DNA from: Micrasema longulum
Taxonomy: Eukaryota; Arthropoda; Insecta; Trichoptera; Brachycentridae
Assembly (NCBI GenBank): GCA_022494885.1
Contig: JAGVSM010001409.1
Coordinates: forward strand, 310,001-374,000
Direction: 5' to 3'
DNA length: 64,000 nt
Shown: piece by piece, positions 34,296 to 46,180 of the stretch
How the letters are laid out: the number at the start of each line of letters is the position of its first letter
Numbering within the stretch: position 1 is the first letter of the stretch
The notes under the pieces: model-generated
Databases searched by the model: none
The model's input: the letters and a program-made list of their open reading frames with translations, nothing else
What the model was told of the DNA's origin: nothing
Position numbers and translations under genes: made by a program

Positions 34296-34837
34296 TTTGC
34301 TTCATATATGGCCACACTGATGATTTTATCAAAGGCTGGTAAACGCACTAACCTACACCATGAGGCCGACTAATCTTCACTTGATTTATTTTTGCAAAAT
34401 GTTTAACTGCGAATAGATACTAATAAATAAATCGAAAATTGTATCCACCGACCCCAATTTTACGGTACCCTTTGGATTGAGACGATACGTGTGGAATGTG
34501 CCTTATTTGGCTTAAATCAGCTCAAAGTCCGCTCAAATGTATTACATGAAGTATGCATTACAATATTTTGAGTGTCCAAATCTTAAGCAATGATAGGTCA
34601 TATGATCTGTAAATGTTTAGACTAAATATTCCCTTCTCGAAGAGTTTCTTTATCGCTGCTGTAATATCGGTCAAATGAAGTAATTTGATGAGCTCGTGGT
34701 GAAACAACGGCTAAGAAACTTGTCTCCGGAATCGATTTCCGGTTCGTATGTTACGGTTCGTATGTTACATATTTTTTCATTATAACGACAATACGAACTT
34801 ATTTCATTCTTATTTCAACGATATATTTACTCGTTTT
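34296..34837. other. Non-coding; short family C trace
   Basis: A trace at 34588-34680 (gataggtcatatgatctgt) resembles the family C internal segment. Nothing else is recognised. Confidence 0.35.
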
Positions 34838-35228
34838 TCATCATCATAATCCCCTTTCCCGCACCCAGTGGTGCATAGGGAACTGTATGGTTAAAGCATT
34901 TGCTGCATAGTTCGATCATCTGTTACACGAAGGTAAGGCGACCGGTCTTACGCTTCAGGTGCCGGTCCAGGAACAATAAAATGTTGCAGTTCAAAAAACC
35001 TCTGATATCAATATTTCACGTCCACCCTGCCAGGAATCGAACCCGGAACCTCGAGAATGGTAGGCGAACACGTCAATCATGACACAACGAGGCGGATTTA
35101 TCTCCACTCGATTTCCTTATTCGCGACTTTTACCTGAGAGCAGCCGTCGGCGTCGAGTCGAAAGCACTTGTCCAGGGCTCTGGTTTTATTTTACACACGT
35201 AACTGTATTTGTATTCGCCTGGACATTG
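34838..35228 (-). repeat. SINE family A copy 5, most complete
   Basis: This nearly full-length copy is about 390 bp. On the minus strand it runs from gtccaggcgaatac through a central tRNA-like part (B box gggttcgattcctgg) to cactgggtgcgggaaagg and ends in (GAT)n. The short 60-codon ORFs across it are incidental. The 3' end resembles that of the RTE at 17.35 kb. Confidence 0.8.
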
Positions 35229-35560
35229 AAAAGTTATTTTAAACTACGCCTATATTTGAATTGTAAATTCAGGTCAGAATATTTAAATAAAAATATTATA
35301 TTGTGAATATTTTGTTTGCAGAATAACTCGTTGGATGTTGGTTGGACGAGAGAAAGTTTTCTCATTTTATTTATTCCAATCCATTGCAAATCCTGTATTT
35401 GAATGCCATTAAACTAAATACATTTAGTTTAGGTTGAATTTATTTCCTAAATTTACATTTTGTCGACTGACAACTAAGTTTATTATTTGCTCAATTCGTC
35501 GGGATCGCAGAACAACGACGCATGTGATTTTCTTCAACTTTACGCGATTATTTTTTTTTT
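35229..35560. other. Non-coding, nothing recognised
   Basis: A short palindromic aaactaaatacatttagttt lies at about 35412-35433. Confidence 0.5.
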
Positions 35561-35990
35561 TACACTTTATTTTATTTTATTTAGGAAACATACAGTACAG
35601 TTACATAGTTTTATATTTTACACAGTTAGACTTAACCCTAATGGACCAGTGAAGTTTCCATATTATATAATAATTATATGTAAGGTTATTAATTAATGTA
35701 CAGAAAAAAGAAGGAAAACAAACGTAAATAGAAGTTGTTTAAAAATTAAAATTAAAGTAAAAAAATGAAGAAAATTTGTCAAAGTAATTAATAGTTAAGA
35801 ATTAAAATGAAGAATGAAAAACATGCTTAGATGTAAAAATAAAAACATTTTTTTAAAAGGGAAAAACATTAATATACACATACATAAATGTATATATTTA
35901 TGATAACTTGATAAGTACAAAAGCACCATTTTTTTTTTCAAACCTAAAAAAAAATACCTTTACATAACTTTTTCAATACCAAATATAAAA
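35561..35990 (-). repeat. LINE A-rich 3' end
   Basis: It starts with a T-run and cactttattttattttattt (an A-rich tail on the minus strand) and continues into AAATTAAAATTAAAG-like low complexity, comparable with 4034-4527. Confidence 0.4.
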
Positions 35991-35994
35991 GAAA

Positions 35995-37690
35995 GTCAAT
36001 GTCGCATGTTTATCTCGTCCGTCGTTGTTTTACGATCCCGAAGAATTATTATTCTCAGACTTACATAGTTATGGTTCCAATTTACTCTCTTCATCATAGA
36101 AACATTTTAGGTATCGATGACTCAAAAATAGTGTATTATGCCATTGTTCGATCACTACTCCGGTATGGCATTGTTGGATAGAGAGGAACATACAGCAACA
36201 TAATGAACTCTGTAAGAATAGTACGAAGAACAATTTTATGGTTCAAGTAATTCTAAAAAAAAACATTTTCTAGAAAAAACAATATTTTCTAAATTTCAAT
36301 TAGAAAATGTAAAAACTATTTTTTTTAAATAAAAAAAAGACAAAAGTAACAAAATAAAATCAAAATGTAAAACTAAATGCAAGATTCCAAAATGATTTCA
36401 GAATACCAAAGTGCAACACCGAGCAATTCAAACAACATTTTAAATATTGAGGAATTAAACATTGTAATAGCCGATATTACATCGTAATATTGCATTGTAA
36501 TAACGTATATTTAAAAAATTGAGGATATAAACAACTGAAAAAAGTGTAAATAAATCAATTAAATGTACAAATAAAAATTTAAAAAATATATTACGTCAAT
36601 TAAGTATAATAAATAAATCTTCTATGAAAGTCCCCCTTCAAGCACAAGAGCTTAGTCCCTCTTTGGAGAGGCACAGCGTTACTAGAATAAAATATAAGGT
36701 GGTAATGTATAGTTGATGAATCCGAGAGTAATACATTTTGTAAAATTAAATGATATTGGAGTAAAATTTCAAGAATATAAACTACTAAAATTATACTTAG
36801 CAAACCGGAAGCAGTATACATATGTCAACGAAAAAAAAGCGAAACACAAACAGTAAATTTTGGAGTACCACAAGAAACTATTATGACTTATCACTGTACA
36901 ATTTTAAAGGGAAAAAAATATGCATGCCGACCACATAGGACTATTTTACAAAAATCAAACTGACATATTTACTAACAAATACATAAACGATGACCTAACT
37001 ATGTTGACTAAATGGACAAATACAAACTTACTTACACTTAATGAAAAAAAAAGTTATATCATAAATTTTGAATCTAGAAAAAAAATGACGTAAAATAGAT
37101 GCTTGCCTAAACGAAGAACGACTAATTGAAATTGAACATGTTAAATATTTAGGAGTAACAATAGACAGACAATTGCCATGGACAGCTCACATCAATAATT
37201 TAATTAGCAAAATAGCAACATTATCGAGTCTTTTTTCAAAAATTTCCGAATACGGAAAAAAAAATATGTATGAAGCCTATGTCAAATCTAAAATATGTTA
37301 TATGCAACAACTATGGGGAACAGGAAACCAAAATGACATAAACAGAATACAACGACAGCAAAATAAAAGATTGAAGCTAGTATATGACCTCCCTTATCTA
37401 ACACCAACTAAAGAACTTTAAAAAACAACTAAACAATTAAATCTGAATGAATTTTTTCAGTTAGCCACTGATATTATTGTAGACAAAGAACTAAAACTGG
37501 AAAAAAAATTGTAGTAAACATGAACACAATACGAGAATATCAGAAAAATATCATATCCAACCTTCTAAAAGGAGACAAGGACAGTCGAGACTAATAAACC
37601 ATGGACTGAAATTAAACAATAAACTACAAGACAAAACTAAACAAAAGACTCAAACAAACTTTTTAAAAGGTTTTAAAAATATAATTATCA
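35995..37690 (+). pseudogene. LINE ORF2 remnant, A-rich (CR1/Jockey-like)
   Basis: Two parts are recognisable. At 36050-36250 comes the C-terminal phrase DSKIVYYAIVRSLLRYGI. At 36930-37440 comes EHVKYLGVTIDRQLPWTAHI, then LISKIATLSSLFSKI and RQQNKRLKLVYDLP, the connection region after the palm of a non-LTR reverse transcriptase. The order is abnormal (a C-terminal phrase before the connection part), so at least two insertions or a rearrangement are involved. The sequence is strongly A-rich with poly-A frameshifts. Confidence 0.6.
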
Positions 37691-38210
37691 TTATTATTAT
37701 TATTATGGATAACTTATGTAGCGCCATTTTCGTAATAAAATACCTCAAGGGCGCTTTACATAGTGATTCTATTGTTAAATTAATTTAATTAAAGCTTTTA
37801 AATTTGTAATTTAATTAAAACAATTTATTTTGTTGTCACATGCTACGGATTTATTCAAATGATTTATAAAACAAGTGGGTTTTAAGTTTTTTCCGAAACA
37901 TCACTTCACTTTCACAGCCTCGCACCTCTGCTGGGAGAGCATTCCATGCCATAGGGCCTGCGACCGCAAATGCGCGTTCACTAAATTTAGTGCGCTATTT
38001 GCGTAGAGGTATAATAACTTTTCCTCTCGCCGTAGACGTAGCTGATCTAAGCGTGAGACGCCTGTCAGCTAGTTCATCTGGAATGCATAGTTACCTTAGA
38101 TATTCCGGAGCAGAGTTGTGCAGTGACTTATACATAAGCCAACAGAGTTTGTATTCGACCCTCTGTGGAAAACGTAGCCAGTGTAGTTCAACAACAGAAT
38201 ATAAATAAAA
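37691..38210 (-). pseudogene. LINE C-terminus with (AAT)n tail (CR1/L2-like)
   Basis: The minus strand reads TKFSERAFAVAGPMAWNALP, then AEVRGC and FRKKLKTHLFYKSF. This is the very widespread C-terminal signature of CR1/L2-type LINEs. One stop lies upstream of it. The 3' UTR follows down to aagggcgct...agcgcc (+ strand) and an (ATT)n run that is the (AAT)n tail on the minus strand. The upstream reverse transcriptase is absent. Confidence 0.75.
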
Positions 38211-38304
38211 AATGAATGTTATTTTTGTAAAATGAATGTAATAATCCGTATGGGTTAATAAATCAATTTCAAATCAAATAAAATTAAAAATTAAAAAATT
38301 AAAT

Positions 38305-39045
38305 TAATTCTTCTTCTTCGCGTATCATGTCAGGTCCCCCCGACGTTGACGACCACTTGGGAGAATTTTTCCCTATCCCGAGCAGTGCGAAACAGCTCCT
38401 CCACAGTTCTAATCCTGGTCCATGCTCGGATGTTTCGAATCTAGGAAAGCTGTTTTATTCCGACCCCTCTACGTCCCTCGATCTTCCCCTTTATGACAAG
38501 CTGAAGTATGACAAATTTATAACCTTTCAACACCAACACATGACCAAAATATGAAATCTTACGGAGCTTAACAGGGGTGAATAGTTCTCTATTAGTATTG
38601 GCTTTATGTAATACATCATTGTAGGTTATCATATCGGTCCAATATATTCTTAACATTCTACGGTGGATCCACATTTCAAATGCTTCAAGGCGGTTTATAA
38701 TAGTAACTTTAAGAGTCCACGGCTCTACAACGCACAGTAAGACAGACAGACCAGACCATATATAACATTTGACCATTAGTTGTCTCAGCTTAAGGTTTAT
38801 ATTATCGTCACAAAGAAGATTTTTCATTTTGTTAAATGCTGTTCGGGCTGCTACTATTCTGCATTTAATCTCAATGTCGGGGTCTAGATTTTCAGTGATG
38901 ATACTGCGCAAGTACCTGAATTGTTTCACTCTCTCAATATTGACACTACCAAGTTGGAGATTTACATTTTGATGACTCTCTCGGCTAAAAACCATAAGTT
39001 TAGTTTTGTTTCCATTAATATTTAAACCAAAACGTTAAAAAAAAA
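38305..39045 (-). pseudogene. RTE/BovB-type LINE, C-terminal part with (GAA)n tail
   Basis: The minus-strand ORF 38995-38441 is continuous for 184 codons. It holds ERVKQFRYLRSIITENLDP, then KCYIWSGLSVLLC, RLEAFEMWIHRRMLRI, YFGHVL and GKIEGRRGVG, the typical tail of RTE-clade proteins after the palm. Beyond a frameshift it continues into the conserved ending and a short (GAA)n tail at 38308-38320. The YADD region is missing, so it is 5' truncated. Confidence 0.85.
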
Positions 39046-39269
39046 ATTAAAAAAATCTGTTAAAGTGTCTATGATTATATATTATTCTCAATAATATTAT
39101 TGTTTTTAAATCATGATAATGCTATATGTCGAGGCTTATGCGTGCGAGAAATAATGCGTTGAATGAATAAAAAAGCTTTAAATGCGATTATCCCGCAACT
39201 CGTTTTAATGACTTAATGCATTCTGTCAGTAAAGCTTAGATGTCTTAGAAAACTATTTGACATCGGTTA
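39046..39269. other. AT-rich spacer
   Basis: Nothing recognised. Confidence 0.5.
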
Positions 39270-39860
39270 ATTTTTTTGGTAAATGTTTATTTCAAATTTA
39301 GTTATTACAATACAAAATATTACATCTTAATTATTCATGTATTTAAAAAAGTCAATAAAATTTAATTTATGTATTATATAAAAAAAAACATAGGTAGGTT
39401 GGTACATATAATATCTTTAGAAAATGTTTAAAAAAAAACAAGAGAATATAAAAAAAATATAAATATCCGAAGTAATATAATAGAGGTAGTCTTTCCAGCA
39501 GGCATAACCATCGGCAGGTTGGTTCTATATATTGGAATGTTGAATAGTCTATGTTGACGCTACATAAAAACGAATGCTCCGTGTAATTTCAGGGTTGTCA
39601 AAATGCGTAGTTAGATACTCATCCCTTCTGGTTTTTAAACTGTTGTAACGACGCATACCCTGGAGAAACTCAGTCAGATCAAGTCATGGATATATCCGCA
39701 CTCCCTTGAAGACATTTCTTCTCCACCCTTTCCGCCAGAGGAGAGTGGGTACTTTAACTCACACTGTCCAAATCATGGAACTATTCTCGAGTCTTCTCCG
39801 CAGCCACGAATCGCAAATGATTCTTGGAAGGTTTACTGCCCGCTAGTTGAAAGATGTGTT
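39270..39860 (-). pseudogene. LINE ORF2 C-terminus (Jockey/CR1-like)
   Basis: On the minus strand RRYNSLKTRRDEYL, FDNPEITRSIRFYV and YRTNLPMVMPAGKT appear in order over 39690-39490. They match the C-terminal plan of the copy at 13.43-13.75 kb. Stops and one frame change interrupt it. The A-rich 3' UTR extends to about 39270. Confidence 0.6.
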
Positions 39861-40177
39861 AGCGTAGGCATTCTTATATGGCGACTACTTTACTCATGTG
39901 TTACCAAAATCCCCGGCAGTACACTACGCAGGACAAATCCTAATATATTTAATGAACTACAATAAATTCGATCTGATCATGAAATGTCAGGAAACTCACA
40001 AAAGTAATGCCCAGATCTTTAACCTTCAAAGTCCGCACAAGATTCTGGTAATTTATTTTGTTCATATGATTATATTGCAAAAAAAATAAATTTTATGTTT
40101 CATTTATTATTTTTTACTAAATATTGGTTACTTGGTTACAATAACACTGTACATAAATATATATATATATATTACAT
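39861..40177. other. Non-coding, nothing recognised
   Basis: An (AT)n run lies at 40158-40172. Confidence 0.5.
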
Positions 40178-40460
40178 AAGTCTCCTTGGCGGTGCCCACA
40201 TACACGGAAAATTTGCTCGTTGTCAAACGAGAAAGGCTGCCCAAAGGAGCTCTCTGAAATCTGGTAGCCTTAGCATCTTTGTGCTGAAAGAAAGTAATCC
40301 AGGACTACATAATGTGTACTTTATTGGATTAAGAAAAAAAGGGAAGTGAATTCTTCACTGACTGGGGATAAATTGATTGGACATGATCAATTCGCCAAAA
40401 TGATTACAAAACTTTTTAAAAGTCTTGAAATTCTTTTTGGAAGCCATGGTCATGGTAAAT
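40178..40460 (+). repeat. Dispersed repeat D, copy 2
   Basis: It aligns with 22290-22560 (same landmarks) but has an extra segment near 40195-40230. Confidence 0.75.
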
Positions 40461-40469
40461 TAAATAAAA

Positions 40470-40690
40470 AAAATATTTGTTTTTAATATTGTTGACTCCC
40501 CTTCGTGCTGCTGCGGATATCCTAACCAATCTTCTGAACACATCCTGTGGTCTTGTCCCTTTCCCCTTCTCTATGATTACCGAATGGAGCTTCTCGCTAC
40601 TATCCGTGGCCCTGTTATAGGTCCTGTCGGATATACAGATCTTTATATAACAATCAATACCCTGTATCCGAGTTAAATTTCTAGAAAACA
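40470..40690 (+). pseudogene. LINE C-terminal cysteine motif fragment
   Basis: The frame reads CCCGYPNQSSEHILWSCP, the C-x-CG...H...C motif at the end of R1/Jockey-type ORF2 proteins, then TIRGPVIGPVGYTDLYITI. It directly follows repeat D, which may therefore be an upstream part of the same element. Confidence 0.6.
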
Positions 40691-41084
40691 TTTCAGCAAT
40701 AATTATCTATTTAAAAAAAACGATACTTTTGTAAAGCTACCATTCATTTTCAGATCAAATTACGACAACCTTTCGATACTTATAATACTGAATACAGAGA
40801 TGTAGGGTGATAAATAAAAATAACATTATTTTTTATTTATTTCTTGGTGAGTCTCATTTTCACATATTTTTTTATAAACCAACGAGCGCTTTCCCCTAAG
40901 TCTTTATCTTCTGGAACACGACCGGTTTCGAAGATGTCGGCTTAGAAGAAAGCAATCGTTGGTCAATAAAGAAGTAAGTAAAACTAATACCAAGAAGAAT
41001 GATCGATACTTTGCGTCAAAGTTATTATCTGTTAACAATATCTAGACTTTCGTAAAGATCACGTGTCACATCGCAAAACAATAA
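40691..41084. other. Non-coding, nothing recognised
   Basis: No supported feature. Confidence 0.5.
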
Positions 41085-41705
41085 GCTGAAGCGTCAGCAT
41101 ATCACATACTACCAATACCGATAAAAATATATGAAATGTATTTAGAATAATTAATTGTATTTTCAAAATCAATATGGATATTGTGGAGAAATGTTTTCAT
41201 ACATAAATGTAAAAAAGAAATTCAATAAAAATACGTTCGTAGAAAAACACGACGTGTTTGGCCTTGGGTGTTGTGACGTCAAGATTCGTGATATTATTCT
41301 GTCTATTAATCGTGACGTATTAGGGGCGTGGCCAATGTAATCCCCGTTTTTGCGGGAGTGTAAAATTACAAATTGAAAAGTATTTTTTATGCTCAATTTG
41401 TTACTTTTTTGGGTGATACCGTGTGTGTTGGATTTGTTTCGACGTTTCGGCTACCATTGCAGGAGCCATCTTTAGGGTAATCTTCACGGTTTTTTAAAAA
41501 AACACTCAGTTTACCTGAAGATGGCTCCTGCAATGGTAGCCGAAACGTCGGAACAAATCCAACACACACGGTATCACCCAAAAAAGAAACAAATTTACTA
41601 CAGTGACCGTAAAAACCTTCGTACCTATTATTTTTTTATGCTACTAATAATTAGCAAAAAAAATTATTTTTACTGGACAGTATTTCATAGGCCTTTATTA
41701 CTTTA
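41085..41705 (+). repeat. Dispersed repeat G, copy 1, interrupted
   Basis: 41085-41393 plus 41632-41705 together match the reverse complement of 55385-55770. Landmarks are caatatggatattgtgga, ttggccttgg, gtgacgtcaagattc, taggggcgtggccaatg, cgtttttgcggga and ctaataattagcaaaaaaa. The break between the parts is the fold-back insertion. Confidence 0.8.
41394..41631. mobile_element. Fold-back Penelope-like LTR pair, hammerhead-like cores
   Basis: Two arms of about 80 bp (41394-41471 and 41518-41595) are nearly perfect inverted copies around a 46-bp spacer. The right arm reads cctgaagatggctcctgc, atggtagccgaaacgtcgg. This has the order CUGANGA - stem II (GGCU/AGCC) - GAAA - GUC of a hammerhead ribozyme, as carried by Penelope-like LTRs. 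The insertion is flanked by an 11-12 bp duplication, ttttttatgct (41383-41393, 41632-41642). No reverse transcriptase or endonuclease is present. Confidence 0.6.
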
Positions 41706-43249
41706 AAATTGTAAATAAAAAATAAACGTGATATTTCCCTATTCCGAAGTTTGAAATTTGTTAAGCACAAATTTCGCATTGTTACGAATAACCTACATAA
41801 AAGCTTATATCGCAATGGTTTTAATGGCGATGAAATTAGGAAAATATAGCATGTGGATATAGGACATGATCGGATAACTCGTGGCAAGTATTGGTGGAAT
41901 ACACAAGTATTAAAACGTGTCATTTTCTCGGTAAACTTTCCCCGGTAGAGATACGCACGTATTTGCGGCTTACTAATACTTATGCAAATTATTTCTGACG
42001 CTGCCGCTGTGGTAATTTATATTATAACACTCTAATAATTAAAAACTGTGCTACATACACTAACTTGTTAATATTGTGTCGTCTGAATCTTATAAACATT
42101 AAATCATACTTACAACTATGCATATATTGGTTTATTGCTAAAAAAAATGTAGAATCACGTTTCTCATTTCTCCAAATCGATATGTATATATATATATAAA
42201 TATATAAATATGTCATTTAAATTATTAGATATAGAAATAAACTAACGATATTTATTTATCATAAGCCCTGTAAATGTCTAAACTTCCATAATCCTTCTTA
42301 AAAATGTTTTCTTTCTGTATTTCAATAAATTTCAATTTTTAAGAAATTAACCTTGAAATATATTTATGGAGCTGTAATTGTTTTTTGTACCAGACCACGC
42401 TATTCTGATACATTCTGATTCATTATACCTAATATCACGATTGAAATTTTTGGAAACTTGCACTAAGCAAGGGACACGCAACCTCTAAATTTTACGAAAT
42501 CGTCTAATTTTGCGATTTTCGTTCGATGTAATTTTATATTGTACATTTGATTATTTTTCAGAACATCGCGCTATCGAACCATTGGAAAAATCTCTTTTTT
42601 CTCTCATAGATGTAGTGAATGTATTTTTGAAAGAAATTAAGAAATAAATAATTCATTTAGTTATGTTTTCCTCTAAGTACAAAACTGGCCAAATGAAATA
42701 ATAAAATGCGTTGATTAGAAAATGTTTAACATCTGCTCCATCCTTGACAAAATTTGAAGGCTTTTGTAATCAAAAGCTTGTAAATTGTACGTACATTCGA
42801 CAAAGTCGCTTTAAATATCTACCTACACCAAAACCCTTTCACAAATAATGTTGCCAACTTCCATCACGTGAAATTCGGTAGCCAGAGACCAAAAACATGG
42901 ATAAATCTAAGGAAAATCGGTAGATCGCTGACAGGGAATGAGTTAATTTTTTTAATGTAATTTTCTGTAAAAATGATTTTTTCTTCTAATTTTTCATTCA
43001 AAAAAGGTGATGAGCTTTTAATCCTCACGGATATTCACGGTTGTGTAAATTTTCATCGGTGAAAAATCGGTAAAATTTGTCTCGATTTCGATTGATAGCC
43101 TGAAGGATTTATATCTCGCCTGTCGGCAAGGAAAGCATATACGAGTATATGAGGTTTGAACGAAAGCGATTTTAGTAGAATTCGTAAAATGATCGACTGG
43201 TTGTGTCCGAGAGCCAATTTACCAAGTTTGTATTGTTGCTGTTGAGATA
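41706..43249. other. Non-coding, nothing recognised
   Basis: A family C trace (tcataagccctgtaaatg) lies at 42260, and an (AT)n microsatellite at 42183-42210. No gene is supported. Confidence 0.45.
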
Positions 43250-43960
43250 ATGACATATTATTATGTATATTTACGGCTGTGGGTGACGTCATCCGTACGG
43301 GAGATTTCCTATAGTATTGTGTTACCAATGGTCTCCTCGCTATGTACTCAATACTCTGTAAGAACCGGATGGATTTGCAGTTTATTCAAAGAGGACAAGT
43401 CGGCCGTGAACCGTGTATGGGCTATGGACGGACTTACACATCGCAACATATATAATTACATACAATACGTATCCTTCAAACAGTTCGCGAACTATACTCG
43501 ATTACGAACATCCATAGGTGCGGTGCATACAAAATTATTAATAAGACAGTTTATTCCTCTCACTCCAAGTCCCTAGAAGATACTTGACTACCTACTAAGA
43601 TTTGGACAGACAAAATTTGTATGTATTGATATGGTCTGATATATGTATGTACAATTATTTTTCGATTTTGTTTTTTGTGGTACAAATTTTATTTACTCGT
43701 ATTTATTATTGTATTTTCTCTTGCCTATTATTTTTTTTTTTACGTTAATGTTTTTTTATTGAATTTTATTGCATTATAATATTTGTATTTTTTATTTCGT
43801 TTATATTGTGTAAACATATTATTCGTTTAAATTTATCAACATTTTAGCACAATACGGGTTCAAAAAAAAAAATTTACTATCATTTTAAAAACGAAAGCTT
43901 ATCGTATATTAATCTCTAATTTAATTATGTTAATTTAAAAATAAATAAAAAAAGATTTTT
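43250..43960 (+). other. 108-codon ORF followed by T-rich sequence
   Basis: The ORF 43250-43576 contains RLWVTSSVREISYSIVL and NYTRLRTSIGAVHTKL. I recognise no domain. Downstream is T-rich sequence like LINE 3' UTRs in this window, so a LINE remnant is possible. Confidence 0.2.
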
Positions 43961-44299
43961 CACGTGATTTGACGCGAATCACAAATAACCCTCTTCTGAA
44001 TTATTGCGTGTCAAGCGAATGTCATGTTGATGTAGTTTTCTACTAAAAAAAATTATCAACTAATTGATGAGTCACTATTCGCGGCTAGGGCACTATAATC
44101 AGCGGTATTTCAACGTCAAACAGATGAAAACAGAAGTGAAGTTGCCAAATTATAATGTCGGGCCAGTGTAATATGATTTATTTTTATTGCCTCTAAAAAT
44201 AATGGTGTATTTTCTCGCTTTGTGCTGCATTCAGGAATAAAGTTCTAACGCGAGGTTAGACTGATTTCCCAGCGCTGCGCTATCTCCTATAATGTATTA

Positions 44300-45070
44300 T
44301 TGTGATGATATTTTCGATTATACGATTATTCAATTGTTGATTAATAGAACTCGTAATATTTCATTATTGAAAAACCGTAAGATGAAATTTTATTGACTAT
44401 ATTCGTAGAGTTAAATTATTGAATAATAGAGATTTTGCGGTCGAATAACCATTATATTCATATCATGTTGAATAATTAAAAAATAATCGTTCGATTTAGT
44501 ATTATATACTCGTAAAATGTAAAACACTGTAAAATGAAACATTTGTCAGTGTGTAATAAGTTAATGTTCATTTAAATATATTTATTTTATTATGATATCG
44601 AAATTTTGAATTGGTCAACTATATGATGGAAATCCCTCTCCTCCACTCCTCCACTCTATTTCCTCATCCCTTAACCTTCTTACGAGCTCTTTTTTTTTCT
44701 CATGTCTTATATAATATATTATTTTTCTCTTTACTGTGTAACATGTTCTCTCATTATACCTGTGAAAAACTTTAACTGGATGTATGTACTATTTTTTATA
44801 TTTTGTATTCTTATATAACAACTGTTGTTTTTCCTTAATAAATAAAAATAAAATAAGATTTAAAATATTGAATATACTTATAAGTCATACTAAATATTAA
44901 ATTATATTAAATTGAATATTAAAATATTTATTAGACGAAGTTATTAAATAATCGTTATATTCAATTATTGAGTATTCGCAAGGCTCAGTTATTGAATAAC
45001 CTTTGCATTCAATAAGTTCAACATTAAATTATTTTGCGATATTGAATAATCGTAAAATTGAAAAATTGTT
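44300..45070. repeat. AT-rich array of attattgaataatcg-like units, interrupted
   Basis: Words such as ttattgaataat, gttattgaataac and cgtaaaattgaa recur many times at 44330-44530 and 44920-45065 in both orientations. A unit-like texture separates this from simple AT richness. The part at about 44590-44875 is an unrelated insertion. Confidence 0.45.
44590..44875 (+). repeat. LINE 3' UTR inserted in the AT array
   Basis: It runs from ctcctccactcctcc-like pyrimidine sequence to aactgttgtttttccttaa and aataaaaataaa. This matches the tail of the 24.4-24.96 kb copy and the reverse of 5.56 kb. Confidence 0.5.
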
Positions 45071-45410
45071 ATTCATTCACACACGCACGTGCACACCTTT
45101 CCTCATTCATTCACACATACACACATTCACATACACACACATGAACACAAACGTCACACACATACAATTACGTAAACTTTTTTTCTTATATATCATGTAT
45201 TATTAGATTTACAGTGGATTTTTATAATTGGCTCCAGTATTGTTTATATATTTCTACTTATTTTTTCATGTAATAGCTGTAAAAATCCCAAATTAAATAT
45301 AATAAATAAATAAATTAATTAATTAATAAATAAATAAATAAATAAATAAATAAATAGATAAAAAAATAATAATAAAAAAAATAATAAAAAAAATATTAAA
45401 AAAATATTTT
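45071..45410 (+). repeat. CA-rich stretch and LINE-like (AAAT)n tail
   Basis: A cryptic CA-rich stretch (45080-45170) is followed by a 3' UTR-like segment (agctgtaaaaatcccaaatt), then (AAAT)n and AATA/AAT low complexity up to 45410. Confidence 0.5.
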
Positions 45411-46047
45411 TCTTTTTAGAATCACGGTCTGCAAGTCTACAGTATCGCTTATCGCTTATCGCTGGTCTGACCTTTGCGACTAATCACATACCCGATTAAT
45501 AAAAGGTAAAATCGAACCGCTGACCCGCGACTTAAACTTAAACTTAAGTTATATTAAATTAATTGATGGTATAGGTCGTTCCTGGTTGTGTGACTGTAAA
45601 CTGTATCTGTATTAATCTAGATCACATTGTCCCGATTAAAATATGTATTCGCTTAATTCTTCATGTTAATAAATTTGAGATTCATCCTTAGTAAACAGTA
45701 ATATCGGTTGGTTTTTTGGGAAATATGCCAATAATTTTTGTATTACCAATTATTTTGAGTAGAAAAAAAGCTTTTTTTAAACTTCCGCATTCAGAAATGT
45801 TTGTTTTTTCTACTATCAGTGATTTGCCGCACATTTAAACAAATAATCAACGCCTTGAATTGAATAACATTACTAAACCGCCAAATATACAAATTAACAC
45901 GGCAACTATGAAGTGGCAGTGCCGATCGTTTACGTCAATGCAAATAAGATTTCCTCCAGGTGTAGTATGTATCTGATATTTACATATCGTTGTATTAACA
46001 ATAAGAATTTTCGTGTTGACCCAATGTCGGGAATTTGCGTTTTCTGA
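45411..46047. other. Non-coding, nothing recognised
   Basis: No supported gene. Confidence 0.5.
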
Positions 46048-46180
46048 TTTAATACTCGTATGTCTGTCCAACTAATTACTCGTCCCAACTCAACATAGGA
46101 CCTTTAGTCCCGTGGAGTTGAGACTTATGTCTTAAAAAATTGTAATAAACTACTTTTAAGTAAAGAGATAAATAAATAAA
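46048..46180 (+). repeat. LINE family F 3' end, second copy
   Basis: It matches 34160-34290: aactaattactcgtccc, ctttagtcccgtgg, acttatgtct and the final AAATAAATAAAT. Confidence 0.65.

Noticed and set aside
37880..38200. Conserved non-coding element
   Set aside because: It looked like a widespread non-coding repeat, but the minus strand reads as the C-terminus of a CR1/L2-like LINE protein.
45300..45410. Replication origin or attachment site
   Set aside because: The (AAAT)n and AAT runs are explained as a LINE tail plus simple repeat.
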